Shown: one piece after another, positions 7,326 to 14,568 of the stretch
How positions within the stretch are numbered: position 1 is the stretch's first letter
Layout: each line of letters starts with the position of its first letter
Assembly: GCA_038204465.1 (NCBI GenBank)
Contig: JBBRCX010000069.1
Coordinates: 1 to 24,935 of the forward strand
DNA from: JBBRCX01 sp038204465
GTDB lineage: Bacteria > Planctomycetota > Phycisphaerae > Tepidisphaerales > Tepidisphaeraceae
Direction: 5' to 3'
DNA: 24,935 nt
Notes under the pieces: generated by a model
The model's database searches: none
What the model was told of the DNA's origin: nothing
Seen by the model: only the letters and a program-made list of their open reading frames with translations
Translations under genes and position numbers: made by a program

Positions 7326-9329
7326 TTAGTACTCAAACACCACCACCTCGTGCATGTTCACCTCCGGCGCCTCGACTTGAAGCACGCCACGGCGGGCACT
7401 GGTCTTCAGTCGGCGGCCTGACAGCGGGAGTCTGATCCGCTTGATCTTCTCCGGCAGGCGAAGCTCGATCGGCACGTTTCGCAGCGGCACCAGGTCCTCG
7501 ATGACCAGGCAGCGGCCACGCTGCAGCGGCGGGGCGTAAAGCAGGTGCGCCACATACCGCCGGTGCTGAGGCTGATGCACGAGATTCGCGCGGCCGGCGC
7601 TGGGCATGCGGGCGGAGAAGATCGGCTTGCGGTGCAGGCGGCGAAGCGCGTTCACAAACAGGTCGCGATGAATCCGAGCGCCGTGCTCGTAGTACATCTT
7701 CCCCAGGGCGTGAGGAAGCAGAATGACCCGGCCCTTCTGCAGCGCGCCGGCGTGCCCTGCCTTCTTAAGCTGGTTGGGCGTGTTCTGGTGCGAACAGTAG
7801 TGCGCATAGGTGCGGTTGAAATAAGGCTCGCGGATTTCGGCAAGGACCTTGCCGCTCGTCGGCTTCACGCGGATCGCGCTGGTGTAGTTCAGGAAGGGCG
7901 AGCTCACCAACCCATCGGCCAGCTCCCGCCCGACGACCAAATAATCGAGGTTGAAGTTTGCCGCTCCGAGATAACGGCCGCCCACATCCAGCAGGAGCTT
8001 GTTCCGCTCCGCATCCAGCGCGCTCTCCCCGAGCACGAGCAGCGAGCCGCCTGCCGCGACGTATTCGCCAAGCTTCCGCGCCGCGGCCGCGTCCAGACAG
8101 GGAGCGCCGGTAAGGATGATCGTCTCAAAGCGCGAAAGATCCGTCTGCGGGTCGACGATCTGGAAGTCGATCTGCCGCTCCATCAGCATGTTCGCCACGC
8201 CCTGGTCGTGCCCCTGCGTGGTGGGACCCGGCTCGAGCGAGCCGGGGGCGGCGTAGCTCGGGTAGACGCCGAGGTTGCTGAACGGCTGCGAGGGCAGGCC
8301 ATACTCTTCGATCCGCTCGACATAGCGGTACGCTTCGCCGATGCAGCGGTACGTTTCGAGGTCCATCTCGCCGCTGGGATGCGCCTGGTCGCCAAAGCTG
8401 CACGATGCGCCCCAGCCGATCATCGCCGCCGCCTCGTAGCGGATGGCGTCGGGGTGCTTGAAGCCGCCGAACTCGCCCCACATGGTGTGGAACTTTCCGC
8501 TCATCGCGAGCATCGGCTTGTCGAAGTTTGAGAAAAACTTCGCCCGCGGCGGGAACACGTCGTATCCGCCCCACGTGGTCGGCAGGTCCTCCAATTCGAA
8601 ATGCGTCTGCTGCGCGTGCAGGCGGGGATCGGCCGACGTGCTGGCGATGCCGTTGTAATAAACCGTCGCTTCCGGATGCCGCTCCCGGATGATCGCCCGC
8701 GCCTCGCTCAGGAATTCAACCCACACCCGGACGCTGAACTCTTTCACGTCCGCCGGCTTATCCGGATCGAGCCCCATCTCGCGCATGACCCCCAGCCGCT
8801 CGGGCGACAACGACGCCGGGCCATGGCAGATGTCGTAGAAGAAGCCATCGACCGGATATTTCTCGCAGATCTCGCGTGTCTGCTCGAGCATCAGCCGCTT
8901 GTAGTCGCCCGTTGGATCCAGGTATTTCCATGACGTGGTTGGCTTCGTATCGGTCGGCTTGGCGTTGACGTCGTAGTTGATGGTGACAATCGATCCATCG
9001 CGCTTCTTCGTCACCCATTCCGGATGGTCTTCCACGTCGTTGGCCGACCAGCCAACGGTGTAATAGATCGGCGCGCGGACGCCAATGGCGTGCGCCGCTT
9101 TGATCTGCTCTCCCATCAGGTCGATCTTCAGGTTCGGATGCCGCCTCCCGGCTTTCGTTGGGTAGTACGACCAGGAGTGGTGGCACTTGGCGAAGACGGT
9201 GATGCTGTTGAGCCGCCCCAGTTTGAGCGCCTTCTGGAACTGCCTCGCCGAGAAGCGCGAGCCGACGGCGGGCATGAGCTCGGAGGTGTGAAAATCCAGG
9301 TGCACCTGGCGCGAGGGGAGCGGGTTCAT
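7326..9329 (-). CDS. glycoside hydrolase, GHL6/GH151-like, possible alpha-L-fucosidase
   Basis: A 667-aa glycosidase-like protein without a clear signal peptide, so probably cytoplasmic. The N-terminal (beta/alpha)8-type part has HLDFHTSE at residues 10-17, the FAKCHHSWSYYPT block (46-58) and YPVDGFFYDICHG (159-170), where D161 and D166 are candidate catalytic or binding acids. This order resembles 'hypothetical glycosyl hydrolase 6' domains, including GH151 alpha-L-fucosidases. From about residue 370 to 440 a flavodoxin-like segment (MLMERQIDFQIVD, then ILTGAPCLD and GGSLLVLGES) matches the beta-galactosidase trimerisation-like domain that follows the catalytic barrel in such proteins. The C-terminus is a beta-rich domain. 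The ribosome site is weak. The GH29 gene at the right end supports a fucose theme, but the substrate is inferred; beta-galactosidase-like activity is an alternative. Confidence 0.72.
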   Translation of the reverse strand: MNPLPSRQVHLDFHTSELMPAVGSRFSARQFQKALKLGRLNSITVFAKCHHSWSYYPTKAGRRHPNLKIDLMGEQIKAAHAIGVRAPIYYTVGWSANDVEDHPEWVTKKRDGSIVTINYDVNAKPTDTKPTTSWKYLDPTGDYKRLMLEQTREICEKYPVDGFFYDICHGPASLSPERLGVMREMGLDPDKPADVKEFSVRVWVEFLSEARAIIRERHPEATVYYNGIASTSADPRLHAQQTHFELEDLPTTWGGYDVFPPRAKFFSNFDKPMLAMSGKFHTMWGEFGGFKHPDAIRYEAAAMIGWGASCSFGDQAHPSGEMDLETYRCIGEAYRYVERIEEYGLPSQPFSNLGVYPSYAAPGSLEPGPTTQGHDQGVANMLMERQIDFQIVDPQTDLSRFETIILTGAPCLDAAAARKLGEYVAAGGSLLVLGESALDAERNKLLLDVGGRYLGAANFNLDYLVVGRELADGLVSSPFLNYTSAIRVKPTSGKVLAEIREPYFNRTYAHYCSHQNTPNQLKKAGHAGALQKGRVILLPHALGKMYYEHGARIHRDLFVNALRRLHRKPIFSARMPSAGRANLVHQPQHRRYVAHLLYAPPLQRGRCLVIEDLVPLRNVPIELRLPEKIKRIRLPLSGRRLKTSARRGVLQVEAPEVNMHEVVVFEY

Positions 9330-9520
9330 TTGGTATTTCCGATGGATTGATCAGAGGGTTCGCCGCGACGGCGCCGCCGCGGGGCGCGGGATTGTAGCGG
9401 AAGTGCGCGATCAGTTCGCGAGCTGGCAGCGAGGGTCGACTCCGGTGCTACCTACCTTGGCGCGAGCTTGCGCCGGTGCTCAGCCTGGTGGCAAGCCGAC
9501 GCGCCGTGTTGTTCTTGCAA

Positions 9521-10339
9521 TCACTTCACTTCCACCGCCGGGCGAGAGGTTCCGTAGCTCTGTACCACCCCTGACCACGTCTTCTCAAACTCGTTCACCA
9601 GCTTCTCGAATGCTTTTGTCTCGGCCCGCCGGCGGCTCTGATCGACGGCAGAGTCACTCGTCCAGGCGCTGGCGATCTGGTTCTGCTTCTCGGTCGCCTC
9701 CGCGGTGCCGTAGACGTAGCCATTGCGCGTATCCATCAGCACCGCCGACGCCGTGCTGACGACGCGCGCCTGCTGCGTGGGGGACAAGCCGAGCGACACC
9801 ACTGTCAGCGGGGCCGCGCTGTCTTCCACGAGGAACTGCGTGTCCCGCGTGTAGATCAGCAGGAGGTCGGCGTGCAATGCCGCCGCCGCTCGCCGCAGCT
9901 CCACGTCCGAGTTGAGCTCCGGAGGAAGCAGCAGCCGATTGAGTGGCGCGATGCCGCTGACGAGCGGCAGGTGCGACAGCCGATCGAGCTGCTTCGGCTC
10001 CTCCACGTCGCGCGTCGTAATGATGCTGTACCTTCCGCTGCCCCAGCCTTGCGCGGTCGCAGAGGTGTAGCCGGGGGCCTGGACTCGAGCTACAGCGATT
10101 GAGCTGGGAAAGTTCGCCAGCGGCTGCTTGTCGATTGACCGGACCACCGACGGATCTGACTGCTCATCAATAGAAGGATTGGTCGTGGCGGCAGCGCCGA
10201 ACACCCGCATGTCGGCCGCGCGTCCCGGCGTCACATAGCTGGCGCACCCCGCGAAGCTCAAGCTCAGCAGTGCCGTAGCGGCAGCGAGATGTCCTGTTTC
10301 TCTGGCCTGGCGAATGAATCGCGATATCTGATTAAGCAT
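9521..10339 (-). CDS. hypothetical lipoprotein, 272 aa
   Basis: The product starts MLNQISRF and has a hydrophobic stretch ending in SLSFAGC, a lipobox with the acylated Cys at residue 32, so it should be an envelope lipoprotein. The mature part is mixed alpha/beta with no motif I recognise. It includes a DLLLIYTRDTQFLVED strand-like segment and a VLMDTRNGYVYGTAEA segment, which recall lipoproteins that sit as a rigid periplasmic domain. A helical C-terminus (RRRAETKAFEKLVNEFEKTW) follows. A GTG codon 15 bases upstream is in frame, but the AAGGAG at 10344-10349 sits between it and the ATG at 10339, which decides the start. Function unknown; it is the only gene of its transcript in this orientation here. 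Confidence 0.75.
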   Translation of the reverse strand: MLNQISRFIRQARETGHLAAATALLSLSFAGCASYVTPGRAADMRVFGAAATTNPSIDEQSDPSVVRSIDKQPLANFPSSIAVARVQAPGYTSATAQGWGSGRYSIITTRDVEEPKQLDRLSHLPLVSGIAPLNRLLLPPELNSDVELRRAAAALHADLLLIYTRDTQFLVEDSAAPLTVVSLGLSPTQQARVVSTASAVLMDTRNGYVYGTAEATEKQNQIASAWTSDSAVDQSRRRAETKAFEKLVNEFEKTWSGVVQSYGTSRPAVEVK

Positions 10340-10343
10340 GTTG

Positions 10344-10349
10344 CTCCTT
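10344..10349 (-). promoter_or_regulatory. Shine-Dalgarno AAGGAG of the lipoprotein gene
   Basis: AAGGAG on the minus strand, four bases from the ATG at 10339-10337. It lies inside the frame of the earlier in-frame GTG, so that GTG cannot use it; this favours the shorter 272-aa product. Confidence 0.6.
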
Positions 10350-10354
10350 TGCAC

Positions 10355-10775
10355 GTGCTGGTAGTCCGAGAAAATGGTCTTTGGGATTTGTAGCGCAAAA
10401 GCCGCCTTTGAAGTTCACTGGTCCGTAAGATCGGCCGAAGTAACATCAAAAGGGGCTTTGCCGGCCCCCGGAGAACGGCCGGCAGTGGGAACGTCGTACG
10501 GGAGTGGAGAAGTGCAACAGCCGGTAATCCATGCCTTTCGACCGCTGTCACGCCTGCTGGCGGGCATCGGATCAAGCCTGCGGCTCCGTGGGCGGCAGCT
10601 CTGGAACAACTCCGCGCGACGATCGCGGATCAGTTCCTGGCGCCGCGCGGTCTGGGCCGTCGTGCCGCAGACCCTTGCAGCGGCAAGGCAGCCCGCGGCT
10701 ACGCAATCCGCCGCCACGTTATCGGCGCCCACCGGCGGTCGCCACAAACACGCGCCGCGTCAGCGTGTTGCCGCC
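10355..10775. other. divergent intergenic region with an 8-bp inverted repeat
   Basis: About 420 bases between the start of the minus-strand lipoprotein and the plus-strand STAS-like gene; both promoters must lie here. A plus frame upstream of the STAS start is open, but its translation (Arg/Ser/Ala-rich, no fold) does not look like protein. A perfect inverted repeat, TGCCGGCC...GGCCGGCA, with 10 bases between arms lies at 10459-10484. No gene, RNA or convincing promoter is seen. Confidence 0.45.
10459..10484. repeat. 8-bp perfect inverted repeat
   Basis: TGCCGGCC at 10459-10466 pairs with GGCCGGCA at 10477-10484 around a 10-base loop. On the minus strand it is followed by a C- and T-rich stretch, but no minus-strand gene ends here, so a terminator role is unlikely. 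It could be a structured leader or an operator. Confidence 0.4.
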
Positions 10776-11075
10776 ATGACCATCCATGAGATCGCGATTG
10801 TTCACGAAGCCGAGCGATTCTCTCATCGCGACGCCTCGCGCATTTTCGACATCGCCATGCGCAGCCGGCCGGTCAGGACCGTGGTGATCGACCTGAATTG
10901 TGCGGGTGAAGCAACAACGTCCGCTTTTGCGCACCTCGTGCTGCTTCGGCGATACCTGCTGCGCCGCGGACGCGATCTTCGCATCATCGGGCTGCGCGAC
11001 CGTGCGGCGCACCTCTATGAGATCAACCGTCTCGCCTCGGTGCTCCCCAGCGAACCGGCACTGCAGGCGGCCTGA
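10776..11075 (+). CDS. STAS-domain-like protein (anti-anti-sigma type)
   Basis: A 99-aa protein with the size and pattern of a single STAS domain. These small proteins usually bind anti-sigma factors or sensor kinases and are switched by Ser/Thr phosphorylation. The strand-helix order is visible: IHEIAIVHEAERF, a helix (RDASRIFDIAMR), the core strand VRTVVIDLNCAGEATTSAFAHLVLLRRYLLRRG, then DLRIIGLRD. In classical members the strand after 'ID' leads into a D-S-S-G loop; here it is GEATTSA, so Thr or Ser residues are present but the Asp before them is Glu. The ATG at 10776 is chosen because protein-like sequence begins there; no clear ribosome site is visible. No kinase or sigma gene is adjacent. 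The family assignment is by pattern and moderately sure. Confidence 0.6.
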   Translation: MTIHEIAIVHEAERFSHRDASRIFDIAMRSRPVRTVVIDLNCAGEATTSAFAHLVLLRRYLLRRGRDLRIIGLRDRAAHLYEINRLASVLPSEPALQAA

Positions 11076-11089
11076 TCCAGCCTCAAGGG

Positions 11090-11959
11090 TCAAATGTGCA
11101 TCTTCAGAAGGATGTATTTCTGGCGGACATCCTTGGGCGGCGTCTCTCCCATCTCGGCGTACCAGTTCGCCGCCCAGTCGAACAGCGCCTTGCGCTTCGC
11201 AGGTTCAGGCGGCAACTCGATCGCGAGCGATCCGGTGATGCCACTGCCGAAGGCGACGACTTTCTTAGCCCCCAGGTCGTACAAGCGGTCGGCCTTCTTG
11301 TCCGCCTGCTCGCGCGTCATCCCCATGACGCTGCGCCGCTCGCTCTCCTTCAGCCACTGATGCAATTCGGTCATGCCGCCGCGCTTGGCCATGGTCATGA
11401 TCTCGCCGTCGTTGCCCAGCGTTGATTCGGCCGCGGCGCCCGCGCCGTTCGAGAGCAGTTTGAACCCGCCAATGCCGCCGCCTACCACCACCACGCAGGC
11501 AACGCCGATCAGCACCTTCATTTTCCCTGAAACCGCGCCGCCGCCTGGGGGTTGGGTTCGTGCAACGCTGCGTCCACCGGACCAGGCCGCGCCCGCTCCT
11601 CCCGCCATGCCGGCGATCGCGCCGACTTTCACGCCCGCCACCGAGCCTTGCCGCGTCTTGATGTTGTAGCCGCAGTGCTGGCAGGTGATCTTGCCCGGGA
11701 TCATGCTCAGGCCGCACGATGGACACTTGAGATGCGTCTTCTCCGGCGCAGCTGCAGCATTGTCGGCGGGCGCCCGCTTGGTCGCGGGCGTCGGATCCTC
11801 CGCCAGGTCGTACAGGTCCTCCTCGGTTTCGGGGCGTTGCGGAGCCTGCATGATGTGACCGCACTTGCACTTGATCCTGCGCCCCGCGACCTCCGGCTTC
11901 CAGGGCAGCGGTTTGCCGCACCCCGCGCAGGTGAATCTGGTTGTCTGAACATCCGACAT
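11090..11959 (-). CDS. zinc-ribbon membrane protein of unknown function
   Basis: A 289-aa protein that meets the STAS-like gene tail to tail. Two zinc-ribbon-like modules are visible: FTCAGCGKPL with a following CKCGH (within residues 8-36) and LKCPSCGLSM...CQHCGYN (about 77-100). A low-complexity Gly/Ala linker follows, then one membrane helix (GKMKVLIGVACVVVVGGGIGG, about 145-165). The remaining ~120 residues form a soluble domain with TREQADKKADRLYDLGAKKVVAF and an IELP-PEPAKRKALFDWAANW block. The N-terminal ribbons are probably cytoplasmic and the C-terminal domain periplasmic. GAGGAGG lies seven bases before the ATG at 11959; a GTG three bases upstream is too close to it. Similar zinc-ribbon plus single-helix proteins are frequent in planctomycetes, but I know of no function. 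Confidence 0.75.
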   Translation of the reverse strand: MSDVQTTRFTCAGCGKPLPWKPEVAGRRIKCKCGHIMQAPQRPETEEDLYDLAEDPTPATKRAPADNAAAAPEKTHLKCPSCGLSMIPGKITCQHCGYNIKTRQGSVAGVKVGAIAGMAGGAGAAWSGGRSVARTQPPGGGAVSGKMKVLIGVACVVVVGGGIGGFKLLSNGAGAAAESTLGNDGEIMTMAKRGGMTELHQWLKESERRSVMGMTREQADKKADRLYDLGAKKVVAFGSGITGSLAIELPPEPAKRKALFDWAANWYAEMGETPPKDVRQKYILLKMHI

Positions 11960-12231
11960 CACCCAGCCTCCTCGCCGGCGCGCGCCGGCGATTCAATCTC
12001 CAGGATGTGGACAAATCAACGATTTCCCCTGCGGCCCGCTCATCCGCTGCTCCGTGCCCGACGCAATGAATCAAGGCTGACGTGACGGGGCCATTATCTC
12101 ACTCGGCGAGTAACAGACAAGGCATTTCGACGCCCTCGGGCAGATTCTCCGCGGCTGGATTGTGTCTTGAGCATCACATGGCCGCCGGGGTATCGTCGGG
12201 AAGAGCGGGAAAAGCGTTCAGCGGAGGTCCG

Positions 12232-12432
12232 ATGCGAAAAGGCGGCAGCGCGAGTGGCAGGAAGATTTCGATCCGTGGCGAGAAGACCGTGAAGCCGACG
12301 AAACGCACCGTGCCAGTGGAGCGCGCGAAGGAGTCGCGCGAGGCAAAGAAGCCGATTCCCGGGCCCGCGCTCGACCACCGCCGGCAGATTACCGGAACGG
12401 ATGCGCTCCCGTGCAACGCGCGGCGGCGATGA
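12232..12432 (+). CDS. small basic protein, 66 aa
   Basis: A short frame whose product is strongly basic (many Lys/Arg, no hydrophobic core), suggesting a disordered or nucleic-acid-binding peptide. Its support is a good Shine-Dalgarno GGAGG (12223-12227) four bases before the ATG, and its position 16 bases ahead of the phosphatase-like gene on the same strand, which would make a two-gene unit. Against it, the product has no recognisable domain. The frame is open upstream of the ATG, but the ribosome site points to this start. Confidence 0.4.
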   Translation: MRKGGSASGRKISIRGEKTVKPTKRTVPVERAKESREAKKPIPGPALDHRRQITGTDALPCNARRR

Positions 12433-12448
12433 ACCGACGGAGGACCCA

Positions 12449-12916
12449 ATGACGACACCCGTCCACATCAGCGGCAACCTCGCCGTCGGCGCCCAGGTTT
12501 CCCAGGAAGACATCGATCGCCTGAAGCGCGAGGGGTATCGGACGATCGTGAACTTCCGCGAAGCGGGGGAGAGGGACCAAGCGTTATCGCCCGACGAGGA
12601 GGGCGAGCGCGTTCGCGCGGCGGGGCTGAATTATGTGCACCTGCCCGTCTCCGGCAGCAGCCCATCTCCGCAGCAGGTGCAGCGGTATCGCGACGAACTG
12701 CAGCGCGCCCCCGGGCCGGTGTACGCCCATTGCCACCTCGGAACGCGGGCGGGTGCCTTCGCGCTCATCGGCAAGGGTATTGAGCAGGGCTGGACCGGCG
12801 AGCAACTCCTCGAGCAAGCCCGAAAGCTCGGCTTCCAATCCGAGAAGCCAATCTTCCAGAGGTTCGCCAGGGAATACGTCGATCAGGCGCGCGAGCAGTC
12901 AACCGCGAAGCGGTAG
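12449..12916 (+). CDS. DUF442 / TIGR01244-type protein tyrosine phosphatase-like protein
   Basis: A 155-aa protein of the dual-specificity-phosphatase-like family seen in Blh (beta-lactamase hydrolase-like) proteins. The N-terminus, HISGNLAVGAQVSQEDIDRLKREGYRTIVNFRE, is the family's opening strand-helix pattern. The active-site loop is GPVYAHCHLGTRAG with the nucleophile C95 and R100. The spacing is C-x4-R rather than the C-x5-R of standard tyrosine phosphatases, as I recall for this subfamily (C-x-S-G-T-R-S type). In Blh the domain is fused to a metallo-beta-lactamase and linked to sulfide metabolism; here it stands alone. GGAGG (12439-12443) sits five bases before the ATG at 12449, so the earlier in-frame ATG at 12401 is not used. 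The substrate is unknown. Confidence 0.8.
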   Translation: MTTPVHISGNLAVGAQVSQEDIDRLKREGYRTIVNFREAGERDQALSPDEEGERVRAAGLNYVHLPVSGSSPSPQQVQRYRDELQRAPGPVYAHCHLGTRAGAFALIGKGIEQGWTGEQLLEQARKLGFQSEKPIFQRFAREYVDQAREQSTAKR

Positions 12917-12982
12917 GCTGCGGCGGCCCGCGAACGTCCGGAAACTTTTCCACGAACGCTCTCTCTCTCTCGCCGGGTCGCC

Positions 12983-13034
12983 GTGAAATCGCAAGCGCCG
13001 TGGGTCGCGCACCCACATGAGCGTTATGTTTCAC
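12983..13034. terminator. nested hairpin between convergent genes
   Basis: Outer arms GTGAAA (12983-12988) and TTTCAC (13029-13034) enclose a six-bp stem GTGGGT (13000-13005) and ACCCAC (13011-13016) around a CGCGC loop. It lies between the ends of two convergent genes and overlaps the stop of the minus-strand one (13033-13031), so it could end both transcripts. There is no long T-run, so the role is uncertain. A (CT)6 run at 12959-12970 precedes it. Confidence 0.4.
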
Positions 13035-13612
13035 TCCGATTCCGGCTCGCGCCGAGGGCGGCCGGGTTTTAGGGTCGGTCGCGGAGGCATGCGCATCGGC
13101 GGCGCGGCAACCTTCTGTGGGATCTGCGTCGATTCCGCTGAGGACGGAGGCGCCGCAGGCGCCGGCCCGCCGTCGGTTTGACTCTTCGCCATCATTTTCG
13201 TCCGCTTCCGCTCCGACCCCATGTCGCGCACGTCGGACAGCGAATTCAGGCACCACGCCAGCAGGTAAGCGCAGGGCAATCGGGTCAGGACGTTGAACCA
13301 GAAGGGCCCCAACAGCGGGTCAGCCGGGTGCTCCATCCACCATACCAGCACCGACATCGCCAGCGGCACCAGCTCAATCCCGCACACCACGCTCGTCGCG
13401 ATGAAGGCCCAGCGGTCCCCGGCCTCCATCCGCGCCGCGAAGATCAGCAGCAACACGCCGCGTACGCCCGAAACGATCACCGGCGCCACCATCAGGTCGG
13501 AGGCGTCTATGAAGAAGACCGCCAGCAGCCAGGCTGTAATGATGAGCGAGAGGAGCCCGAGCAGCTGCGCGGTGCGAACGGAGATCTGAATGGGTACCGA
13601 CTCGATCGCCAT
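13031..13612 (-). CDS. hypothetical membrane protein with four helices, 193 aa
   Basis: Hydrophobic segments are visible at about residues 15-35, 42-60, 68-88 and 103-122; the protein would be an integral inner-membrane protein. After the last helix (ending YLLAWCLNSL) the C-terminal ~65 residues are Pro/Lys/Arg-rich and probably disordered in the cytoplasm. No catalytic motif or known family is recognised; the helix pattern resembles small uncharacterised planctomycete membrane proteins. The ATG at 13612 is chosen for the MAIESVPIQ start, although the ribosome site is poor. It is convergent with the phosphatase-like gene and about 130 bases from the DUF2238 gene on the same strand, so co-transcription with it is possible. 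Confidence 0.65.
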   Translation of the reverse strand: MAIESVPIQISVRTAQLLGLLSLIITAWLLAVFFIDASDLMVAPVIVSGVRGVLLLIFAARMEAGDRWAFIATSVVCGIELVPLAMSVLVWWMEHPADPLLGPFWFNVLTRLPCAYLLAWCLNSLSDVRDMGSERKRTKMMAKSQTDGGPAPAAPPSSAESTQIPQKVAAPPMRMPPRPTLKPGRPRREPESE

Positions 13613-13740
13613 GCAAAGTCACTCACCACGTCCCGAAACCTTTCCCGCGCCGGCTGGCATCTGCCCAGAATACGCAAAATCCAGCCAATTCGGCAACCTG
13701 CCACGCGGCCCTCACATGCCATCGAGGGCGATTGATTGCC

Positions 13741-14409
13741 TCAGTCGCTTCCGATCGTTCGTTGCTCGTCAACCCGGATGGCCTTTGGCTCGGCCAGGAA
13801 ACGATACACAGTCCAGGCGATCAGCCCCGCGAGCGCTCCGAGGAGGTTGTTGCTCAGGTCCTTCTGGGTGTCGAAGAAGTCCGAGGTGCTCGGTTTCAGC
13901 ATGCCGCCTTTCTCGCCAAGCAACAGGAACGAGCAGTACTCCATGATTTCATGGATCGCCCCCGCTCCCATTACGAACAGCAGCGTCATCAGCGCGAGTT
14001 GCCACGGCCCGACCATCCCGAAGGAGTGACCGAGGGCCCGCCGAAGCGCCAGCGTCCCCACGACGCCGAACCAGAAATGCACGTAGTGGTCGAACGAGAA
14101 GCCGAAATACGAGCGCTGGTAGCAGCCATATGCGCCCAGGTTATGCAGCAGCATCGCGGAACAGAACAGCGGGTAGTGGAACGGATGAAGATACAGCTTG
14201 CGCCGCAATAGATATGCCGCCCATACGATCGGCACGAGGAACGCCGGGGCCGTGTGATAATTCGGCAGCCGAGCGGTCGCCGCGATGACGAGCATCAGCA
14301 CGCTCGTCACACAGCCGACCAGCACAACCGGAGTCCGCGGCGGGTCATAACCAACACGATCCCCCTCCGCATAACCCAATCGTACCGGCTGCAGTGTTCC
14401 TCGTTCCAT
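13741..14409 (-). CDS. DUF2238 / YjdF-like integral membrane protein
   Basis: A 222-aa protein with about six hydrophobic segments. The conserved blocks of the DUF2238 (YjdF) family are present: YFGFSFDHYVHFWFG (101-115), AIHEIMEYCSFLLLG (151-165) and DFFDTQKDLSNNLLGALAG (177-195). The family is rich in conserved His/Asp/Glu near the membrane, but its function is not known. The frame is open to 14478, but a terminator hairpin of the nrdJ transcript lies in that extension, while GGAG (14416-14419) stands six bases before the ATG at 14409. I therefore place the start at 14409. The YjdF name here refers to the membrane protein family, not to the riboswitch of the same name. Confidence 0.82.
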   Translation of the reverse strand: MERGTLQPVRLGYAEGDRVGYDPPRTPVVLVGCVTSVLMLVIAATARLPNYHTAPAFLVPIVWAAYLLRRKLYLHPFHYPLFCSAMLLHNLGAYGCYQRSYFGFSFDHYVHFWFGVVGTLALRRALGHSFGMVGPWQLALMTLLFVMGAGAIHEIMEYCSFLLLGEKGGMLKPSTSDFFDTQKDLSNNLLGALAGLIAWTVYRFLAEPKAIRVDEQRTIGSD

Positions 14410-14415
14410 TCGATG

Positions 14416-14419
14416 CTCC
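14416..14419 (-). promoter_or_regulatory. Shine-Dalgarno GGAG deciding the DUF2238 start
   Basis: GGAG on the minus strand, six bases before ATG 14409-14407. Together with the terminator just upstream it argues against the longer frame starting at 14478. Confidence 0.5.
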
Positions 14420-14424
14420 AATGG

Positions 14425-14451
14425 AAAAGGGCGACCCTTCACGGATCGCCC
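14425..14451 (-). terminator. intrinsic terminator downstream of nrdJ
   Basis: On the minus strand nine base pairs (one G-U) close a five-base loop: arms at 14429-14437 and 14443-14451, followed by TTTT (complement of 14425-14428). It lies 118 bases after the nrdJ stop and just ahead of the DUF2238 start, so it separates the two transcripts. Confidence 0.65.
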
Positions 14452-14568
14452 CTCTGAGTCGAATAGTAGCACATTCACTGCATCAAATGGAATCGCGATA
14501 ATTCGTCTTTAAGCCACGCCTCAGCTGTGAGGGCGGCCGTTGCGCTGCTCCTTCGTTCGCGTGCCGCA

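Noticed and set aside
9442..9480. Direct repeat CCGGTGCT with a GGCGC/GCGCC hairpin after the lipoprotein gene
   Set aside because: Short stem and no T-run on the minus strand; by itself it is not enough to call a terminator or repeat family.
10374..10775. N-terminal extension of the STAS-like protein by 134 codons
   Set aside because: The extension is Arg/Ser/Ala-rich without structure and has no ribosome site; the protein-like sequence begins at the ATG at 10776.
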